DNA of 7,214 nucleotides from assembly GCA_041649615.1 (NCBI GenBank), contig JBAZMT010000038.1, forward strand, positions 1 through 7,214, read 5' to 3'. Numbering within the stretch: position 1 is the stretch's first letter; each line of letters begins with the position of its first letter. The stretch is from JALOAR01 sp041649615. Its GTDB lineage: Bacteria; Patescibacteriota; Minisyncoccia; UBA6257; Colwellbacteraceae. The position numbers were made by a program, and so were the translations under genes. Positions 1 to 6,000 of this stretch are shown piece by piece. The notes beneath the pieces are model-generated. The model saw only the letters and a program-made list of their open reading frames with translations, was not told the origin of the DNA and ran no database searches.

Positions 1-898
1 TCAGATAGTCACCGTAGATTTGGAATGGCTTCGAGCGGTGCGAGGTTGACCCGCTCTCGTCAATCGACCCGATCTTGTAGGGCGCTGTCTTGTCCGTCAC
101 GTCCCACAACTCGATGATGTCGTAGCCACCATTCTGCCTGGTAATCGCTACAAGGTTCCCCGACGCATCGCAGTACGCAATCGGGGCACTCGTTGTCGCC
201 ACATCGCCCGTCTCGGCTAGAGAGAACGACGTACTGGATGTCTTCGCCACGCCCGACACAAGCAGGCCCTTGTTCGACGAAGGTAAAGTAACCTTGTCCG
301 AGATAGCCGAGACGCCCGTCCCCTGCCCACGGATGCTGGACGAGCCCTGGAAAGCGTCTGCTACTCTCTCCCATCCTGCCTGCAACGTCCAGTTGTCGGG
401 TGTGTTGTCCCCATCGCTGTCAATAGCAAAGAAGGCGTTCGGAACATAGTTGGTCGTGACGACTTCCGCCGCATTCGGCGTCATGCTTGTCTCGCCAGAC
501 GCCTCAGACTGGTTTCCAAACGTGTCGTAGGCAGTAACAATGAAGTAGGTCGTCGCCGTCGCCGGATGGGAGTGTGCCGTTACCTCTGTCTTCGACCCCG
601 AGACGACGTAGAGCCCATCGTATGTCGTGTCGTCTGTGATGTCGATGCTGCCCGCATCCGAGTAGTAGACTCCGTACTCTTTGAAGTCCACACACGTTGA
701 CCCATCCGAGTTGAGCGTCGGCGGGGTGATCGTCAGCAGAACAGCATTCGCTCTTGGACTTACAGAAAACGTAGGCGCTGCCGGGGCAATAGAATCGCCC
801 GCAACATCGGTCTCCGATGTGTCAGACCAGTCGCTCGTCCCGTCCTCGTTGATGTAGCCAACGGCGGAGTCGAACAGCACCCAGTACGATCGGTCCAT
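1..898 (-). CDS. Modular tail fiber/adhesin-like protein (3'-partial)
   Basis: From ATG 898 the frame stays open to the window edge, giving 299 residues with no stop; I translated it by hand. Residues 1-37 (YWVLFDSAVGYINEDGTSDW) are a short lead-in. Residues 38-142 form an FnIII domain: APAAPTFSVSP entry, YGVYYS strand, TYFIVTAYDTFGNQSEAS exit. About 150-240 resemble a carbohydrate-binding jelly-roll: NYVPNAFFAIDSDGDNTPDNW opening, then AFQGSSSIRG and LLVSGVAKTSS. Residues 239-299 (AYCDASGNLVAI, IIELWDVTDKTAPYKIGSI, PFQIYGDYL) resemble LVIVP-type repeats that build beta-propellers, although the DASGNLV part could still belong to the jelly-roll. Multi-domain proteins of this kind at the end of a tail cluster commonly bind surface sugars, so a receptor-binding or accessory fiber role is inferred. 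The C-terminus, where a trimerisation or enzymatic domain might lie, is outside the window. Confidence 0.75.
   Translation of the reverse strand, partial: MDRSYWVLFDSAVGYINEDGTSDWSDTSETDVAGDSIAPAAPTFSVSPRANAVLLTITPPTLNSDGSTCVDFKEYGVYYSDAGSIDITDDTTYDGLYVVSGSKTEVTAHSHPATATTYFIVTAYDTFGNQSEASGETSMTPNAAEVVTTNYVPNAFFAIDSDGDNTPDNWTLQAGWERVADAFQGSSSIRGQGTGVSAISDKVTLPSSNKGLLVSGVAKTSSTSFSLAETGDVATTSAPIAYCDASGNLVAITRQNGGYDIIELWDVTDKTAPYKIGSIDESGSTSHRSKPFQIYGDYL
389..421 (-). other. Possible calcium-binding Asp loop in fiber
   Basis: Residues 160-170 read DSDGDNTPDNW, with Asp at 160, 162, 164 and 168. The DxDxDxxxD spacing is that of thrombospondin type 3 and dockerin-like calcium loops, and DSDGDxxPDxW often opens carbohydrate-binding modules in secreted and phage proteins. 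Calcium binding is inferred from the motif only. Confidence 0.5.
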
Positions 899-1491
899 TA
901 CAGTCCCATTGTGGTTACGGCAAGCGTGAACCCAGTAACGCTCTCATCCCCATTGTTCGTGACCCGCGCTTTCATGTAGAGAGGGATTGGAGAGATGGGT
1001 TGCGAGTGATGCTGGAAGGCATGGTTGGCAACTGACCCATTTTGCGTCGCCGCGCCGGCAACGCTCCCAGTCAGAGCATCGTCATTCGCCATCGTCCCAG
1101 TCTGGTCTTCGAGGTAGAGATTCCCCGCAGCGTCATCCCCGGCAAACGATCCGCTAGAGATCGTCCAGCCGACTACTGTTCCTGTCCCGGCACTCGCCGC
1201 TGTCACCGTCTCGCCAAGAATCCACTCGACCGTCCCTGCGTCATACCCAATCTGAACACACGGCTTGATGTCATACTTGAACCAGTACCGATCATCGAAT
1301 GTGCTGTTGTCGTCGCTCGGGTAGAGATGCACGGTCAGTCCGTCACTCGTCGAAGCGTTGAACGTTCCGTCACAGACAATGACAAACTGCACTACTCGGC
1401 TAAGGTCAATCGCGGTGCAACTAGAAATGTCCGTCGTTTCCCCTGCGAGGATTGTGCAGCTAGAAATCAGCGTCGTCTTCGTTTTGTTCAT
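898..1491 (-). CDS. Small beta-rich phage tail/virion protein, function unknown
   Basis: I do not recognise this 197-residue protein by name. Residues 1-80 (ILAGETTDISSCTAIDLS, TVHLYPSDDNSTFDD) and 165-197 (IPLYMKARVTNNGDESVTGF) look like the two ends of one beta-sandwich of a kind often found in phage structural proteins, where a series of values is set to zero mean and the chain ends in a VRVTNN-type strand. Between them, about residues 85-155, lies a Gly/Ala/Thr-rich stretch with two similar halves around ILGETVTAASAGTGTVVG and ANDDALTGSVAGAATQNG, resembling an inserted beta module seen in other phage proteins. There is no signal peptide or membrane segment. Four Cys (12, 25, 40, 78) are present. 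Position between the hub-like and fiber genes suggests a tail-tip or fiber-attachment component. A strong ribosome-binding site sets the start; the stop TAA overlaps the next ATG. Structural role is likely; exact role unknown. Confidence 0.7.
   Translation of the reverse strand: MNKTKTTLISSCTILAGETTDISSCTAIDLSRVVQFVIVCDGTFNASTSDGLTVHLYPSDDNSTFDDRYWFKYDIKPCVQIGYDAGTVEWILGETVTAASAGTGTVVGWTISSGSFAGDDAAGNLYLEDQTGTMANDDALTGSVAGAATQNGSVANHAFQHHSQPISPIPLYMKARVTNNGDESVTGFTLAVTTMGL
904..907 (-). promoter_or_regulatory. Weak Shine-Dalgarno site and TAATG coupling for fiber gene
   Basis: The minus strand reads ATGGGACTGTAATG. GGGA sits 5 bases before the ATG at 898, and that ATG shares its A with the TAA stop of the preceding gene. 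The modest site plus the overlap suggests that ribosomes finishing the 197-residue gene restart here. Confidence 0.55.
1416..1480 (-). repeat. 39-base imperfect tandem repeat at start of the 197-residue gene
   Basis: Plus-strand TGCAACTAGAAATGTCCGTC (from 1416) recurs as TGCAGCTAGAAATCAGCGTC (from 1455), exactly 39 bases apart and in frame. The protein shows it as TTLISSCTI (residues 6-14) and TTDISSCTA (19-27), each with one Cys. It may be a recent short slippage duplication or two similar beta strands. Confidence 0.6.
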
Positions 1492-1492
1492 G

Positions 1493-3025
1493 CTACCCTC
1501 CCAGGGCAGACCAGTCTTCCGCTCTTACCTGTACGGCCACTGACTGTCCAATAGGCAATCCCTTCACCACCAGTCGCGGCTCGGCAGTCGTTATCTCTGT
1601 CCAGTTCTCCGCGCCACGCACCTTGTAACGCCAGCGGTACTGTGCAAGATCCCAGTTTTTGACTGGCGTAGTCGTCGCCTCAAGAATCGGCACCTCTTGC
1701 CCGGTGTCTGAGTCTGTTCCCCAGTAGGACTTGAGCGTTGGGGCGCTCGGAGTGTCTGGCCGCTTCCCATCCCCGGACATGTAGGCCAACTGAAGCTGCC
1801 GCCGCACGTCGGGATTGCGAGCATCTGCCGCAAGCCAGGTTTGGAATCGGCCAATCACTCGATCCGCCGTACCAGTAACGCGCATCGTCCCTACCTGATT
1901 CTCTACAGTCCAGTCCCATGAGATCGCCGTAACGCCTACATTCACCGTGTAGTCCCGCCCGATGAATGCCAAGAGATCGTGTACCTCTGCCCCTGGATGG
2001 ATGTAGGGGATCTCAACTTCAACGTTTGGTGACGGCTCTTTCAAGTCAGACAGAATGTAACTAGCGAGCGACTGCGCCTCGGCTTGTGTGTCAATCAGCG
2101 AGTGACGATCACTCGTCCCCTCGGCGGCGTACCACATCGTCTTGTGGATGCGTCCGCCGATACCGTCAGGAATCCCGTACTTGTCCCTCGCGTCCTCATC
2201 CTCTGCTTGAACGGTGCAGATCGTGCCGTAGTTCCTATCCCGGTATCGGACAACAACCTTCGTCCTCACGTCTTGCTCGTTCACATCAATGCTGCGTGAA
2301 CGGAAGTCACTGGCAAATGAAGCGTCGGCTACTGTCTTCGTCCTCTCTGGGTCGTACACACAGGGCCGGAACGCCGTTGAGTACCACGTCATCCTGAAGA
2401 TGTAACCCGTGGGCTCAAGTAGGCTCTGCATCGCCTCCCACAGATTCGTCTCTCCTGTGGTGTACTCGTCAATGTGATAGGCGGGGGCATCAATCTCTAC
2501 AACGGAGTCCTTCGTGCCCTTGAAGCCCTGGTCCTCCATCATCTGCGAGCAAATGGAGACGGCGTCTGCATCTGTGTAAGTGAGAGAGTCGTACCAGTAG
2601 TGTTCCTTGTAGCGGAACGACTCATCTACCGGCGTGACCTCTACCACGTCATCGCCATTGATGTCTACGTAGCACGAAACGGTCCCCGGACCGACGCGCC
2701 CCTCAAACACGGTGTACCAAGTCGCGCTTGAGTTCTTCGATACCTTGAGGTAGCACTCGTGGTAATGACCGAGTAACGGGGAACTTGACACGTAGTACGA
2801 GCTTCCGGTATCGAGCGGATCGAGGGAGTTGTTCGTCGTCTCCACCCACCGCTTGTAGTTGTTCCTGAGCTTGACGGTGATCGAACAGGAATCCGACTCT
2901 AGCTCGTCTGAGTAGTTGATCGAGAAGACGCGGGCACTAAGATCCTGCCAACTCCCAGCCTCATCCTTGACCTGGAAGTCGATATCCATGTTGCCGCGAG
3001 TGGTGCCGCCAGTAATGGTCCTCAT
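1493..3025 (-). CDS. Baseplate hub / tail-tip-like protein with C-terminal FnIII domain
   Basis: This 510-residue protein lies directly after the tape measure gene, the place of tail-tip genes. Residues 14-130 (WQDLSARVFSINYSDELES, then FEGRVGP) resemble the first beta domain of hub proteins. Residues 150-265 include TDADAVSICSQMMEDQGF and NLWEAMQSLLEPTGYIF, similar to the region where hub proteins of the gp27/Tal/gpD group build the ring on the tube. Residues 312-356 (TQAEAQSLASYIL, VEVEIPYIHPGAEVHDLLAF) match the typical late hub segment. Residues 424-510 form one FnIII domain that stops soon after VQVRAEDWSALGG, without the usual last strand. The protein would cap the tail tube and hold fibers. 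Assignment rests on pattern and position, so a general minor tail protein remains possible. I see no peptidoglycan-hydrolase domain. Its start overlaps the upstream stop by 4 bases, and it ends in TAG one base before the next ATG. Confidence 0.72.
   Translation of the reverse strand: MRTITGGTTRGNMDIDFQVKDEAGSWQDLSARVFSINYSDELESDSCSITVKLRNNYKRWVETTNNSLDPLDTGSSYYVSSSPLLGHYHECYLKVSKNSSATWYTVFEGRVGPGTVSCYVDINGDDVVEVTPVDESFRYKEHYWYDSLTYTDADAVSICSQMMEDQGFKGTKDSVVEIDAPAYHIDEYTTGETNLWEAMQSLLEPTGYIFRMTWYSTAFRPCVYDPERTKTVADASFASDFRSRSIDVNEQDVRTKVVVRYRDRNYGTICTVQAEDEDARDKYGIPDGIGGRIHKTMWYAAEGTSDRHSLIDTQAEAQSLASYILSDLKEPSPNVEVEIPYIHPGAEVHDLLAFIGRDYTVNVGVTAISWDWTVENQVGTMRVTGTADRVIGRFQTWLAADARNPDVRRQLQLAYMSGDGKRPDTPSAPTLKSYWGTDSDTGQEVPILEATTTPVKNWDLAQYRWRYKVRGAENWTEITTAEPRLVVKGLPIGQSVAVQVRAEDWSALGG
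1496..1756 (-). other. FnIII domain at the hub C-terminus
   Basis: Residues 424-510 of the hub-like protein start with a Pro-rich DTPSAPTL entry, contain the core Trp/Tyr pair of FnIII folds (YRWRYKVR, AENWTEI), the LVVKGLPIG turn and the VAVQVRAED strand. FnIII modules are frequent on phage tail proteins and are thought to act as spacers or weak carbohydrate contacts. The domain ends abruptly with WSALGG, whose last three codons overlap the ribosome-binding site of the next gene. Confidence 0.75.
1497..1501 (-). promoter_or_regulatory. Shine-Dalgarno site for the 197-residue gene
   Basis: The minus strand reads TGGGAGGGTAGCATG here. The GGAGG core is 5 bases before the ATG at 1491 and is embedded in the Leu-Gly-Gly codons that end the hub-like gene. 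This is the strongest ribosome-binding site in the window and fixes the start at 1491. Confidence 0.8.
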
Positions 3026-6000
3026 TGCCAGCGTCTCCCACCCGGACCACCCGTAGCACGGTTCTCTCTCGCCGCATTGACCTTGTTAACAGCCTTGGCC
3101 GCTACGCGCCCATCGAGCATCACATAGCTCTCTAGCGTGATCCCGCCGACACCCGCCGCAGCAAGGCTCGCCGTCTTCGCAGGAAGGACATACTCATGCT
3201 TGTGGAGATAGGCCAGGCCCTCAGAAAGAGTAAACCCGCCTTTCTTCAGGCCAGGGACAGTGAATCCTTCCCAAGAGTAGCTGCCAGATTTCCCAGAAGA
3301 GAGAGCAGACTTGAGCGCCGCCTTAGTGAACTTGCCAGTGTTGTAGAGTGAGCCAAGAATGCCGACAAAGGTCATCTCGGACAGCCCAGTCCCGGCCCAC
3401 GCCCCAGCTATGGAATTGGCAAGGCTAGCGCCAACCCCCATCTCAGAAAGCATTTGATAGACGGTGCTGCCAGACCACTTGCCCGTGTAATACTTCGCGG
3501 CGCTCCAAGCTCCGGTAGTGGCCGTAGGCGTTGCCGCCGTGCCAGTAGACTTGCTCGGGGAAGTGCTAGTTGAGGCGCTAGAAGATGCCGCGGTTGCCGT
3601 ATTGGTCTTTGTCGCAGACGATGAGGCATCGACTTCGATCTCGTCTTCTGTATCTCCGCCACCGAATAGCCACTTGAGGACTCCGCCAATCAACTTGAAC
3701 GGCCACAGAATGATGTCGATGATCGTCTTGAGTACTTTGAAGGCTCCGGTGATGATGTCAATAACAACCGTGAGTCCTTTCAGGGCAATCAGCAGCGCCC
3801 CGCCAAGGATCTCCCACACTGGTTGGAGGGCTACAAGCAATTCTCCGAATGCCTCTCCAAGCTTGGTAAGGTGCGGACCAAGAACGTCAAGCACCTGTTG
3901 GAGTCCAATCCCGAACGATATCTTCAGCTTGTCCCACAAGCTGATAGACTCAGACTCCCAGAGCGTATGCTGTGCCTGCCAGAACTCTCCGATTGCAGCC
4001 AGCCCAAGCACTTCAGCTTTCTCTGCTGTGCCAACGAGCCTTTCGCCCCACTTTTCAATCTGGGCAATGAGCCATTCCGAGATTGGCCCCCAGTTGTCCT
4101 TGATGGTCTGCCAGATCCCTTGGAACGCCTCAATTACCCGGTCAAGAACGCCCTCGAATGCCGACCACAGATCGGACGTAGCCCAGGGCGCGATCTCGTC
4201 ACGGATAAAGCCAACGAAGTCCTTCAGCCAGTCATAGACGACCTGGCCTAGTTCGGCGATCTTGCTGAAGACTTCACTTTGGAAGAATGCCGCACCTTCG
4301 CTCGCCCACCACTCAGAGAAGCCGCCGAAGAACTCCTGCAAATCCGGCAAGAACGTTCCCGAGATCCAGTCAGAGAATCCGGTCAGGCCGACAACAATTG
4401 TCTCAAGGACTGGACCGAATGCTTCGGCAAAGGAAGCGCCGAGTCCCTGCAACTGATCGCCAATACCGCCAAGCGACACGGCAAAGTCTGTCAGGCTCGG
4501 CAGTAGCTGTTGCGTCAGACTGAGCGCGACCTCGCCGATCCCTTCGTAGTAACCGAAGATGAGGTCGGCAATACCCTCTACCGCAGTCGGCAACTTGTCA
4601 AGCAGCGCCGGAATGAGATCGCTATTGATCCGCTCTGCAAACCCAGTGATGGTGACAATCAGTTCGTTCAGTGGCTTGTCTAGGCCAGCGGCAACCGCCG
4701 AGAACAAGGCAGGGAACTGGTCCCCGATCTTCCCGAGTTCCTGAGCGAACGGCTCTAGGTTCGCAATCGTCTCTTCGAGGATCTTGACGAAGAAGGTGGC
4801 AATTCCCGTGATGTAGCCGAAGATGAAGTTGAGCGAGCCTTCAAGGATTCCAGGCAGATGCTTTTCCAGCAACGGCAGAAGATTGTCCTTGATCTCGGTA
4901 GCGAGAGAGAGCAGGCCCTCTCCGAACTTCTTCAGCGCAGGAAGCACGCCCTCAAGGATCGCAGGCGCGAGTGCCTGCCAGATGTCTCCAAGGAGAGCAA
5001 AGAATTCCTTGAATGGCTTGATAACAGCATCAATGGCATCAGAGAACTTGTCGATGATCTTCTGTAGCCAGGCAGGATATTCGCCAGTGCTGTCTTTCGA
5101 GACTCCCGGCTCTCCCGGTGTGGCCGCTTTCCACTCAGCACGAGTGACCTTGTAGCCACTCGGAACATTGAGGCTACTGAATGAGTCATTCACCTCTTCC
5201 GTTGTGCCCAGCAGTTTCTCAAGGACGTAGACAATGGGCCACAGGAATCCGAGCAAGGCATCGAATATCTTTGAGGTGATGCTCTGGAGCGCACTCTGTA
5301 GGCGCGAATAAACCTCCGTGTTCTGGACGAGACTTGTGAACTTCGCCACGAGCTGTCCCGAAACAGAAACCAGACGAGCGAAGATGTCCGGCAGCGCCCG
5401 CAGATACTGGTAGACTTTGCCAAGCGCAGATCCAATCGTCTGCACGGTCTTATCAAACGACTCGCGCAGATCAGACATGACCTGTTTCCAGTTATTGATG
5501 AGAAGGTCTGTGACGAACTTTATCGCACTGACAAACGCTGTGAGAGCGCCAAGTCCACCCGACTCTGAGAACTGTCCGATTCCCCTGAGTAGAGTCTGCG
5601 CTCCTTCAGTGAACCCGCCCTTGGTGAACATCCCCTTGAGTCCAGACCACATGGTCTTGAGGGCTTCGCCAACGCTCGGGGCCTCGGGACGATCAACAGG
5701 GGCCTTCGTCTCGTCTGGCATCTCCAAGTTGAACTGGACGCCAGCGAAGGCATCCGTAATCGCCTTACTGATGCAAGAGCCAAGGGCGGCAGTGTCAATG
5801 CCGGGGGCCGTCTCAGGGGTGAACGGCTCCCACCTTGCCATTTGCGCCGCAACTTCCGCCTCAACTGATCGCCCTTGCGGGAAGCCAGGCTCGATACCCA
5901 TTGCGGCGGCTTGATCGGCAACAACGTTCTGCCCAACAAGAGCAAACGGATCGTTCTGCATCCGATTGATGATGTCAGTGAAGCCACGAACGCTTGTCAG

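Noticed and set aside
1042..1554. Plus-strand open frame of 170 codons opposite the small virion gene
   Set aside because: Arg-rich shadow product that crosses the well-defined gene junction at 1491-1495; nothing supports expression.
2987..2989. Alternative start of the hub-like gene at Met 13
   Set aside because: The sequence before it lacks a ribosome-binding site, while the ATG at 3025 has GGGAG at 9 bases and the typical ATGA overlap. Homologue alignment could still reverse this, since the recognisable domain begins right after Met 13.
3664..3819. Strongly hydrophobic stretch as a separate holin or membrane protein
   Set aside because: It is in frame within the tape measure protein, and hydrophobic segments that can insert into the host membrane during DNA ejection are normal in this family.
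3518..4237. Plus-strand open frame of 239 codons
   Set aside because: Its start mirrors the Ser/Thr/Ala linker of the tape measure gene, and the rest is a Ser/Pro-rich shadow translation without domain features.
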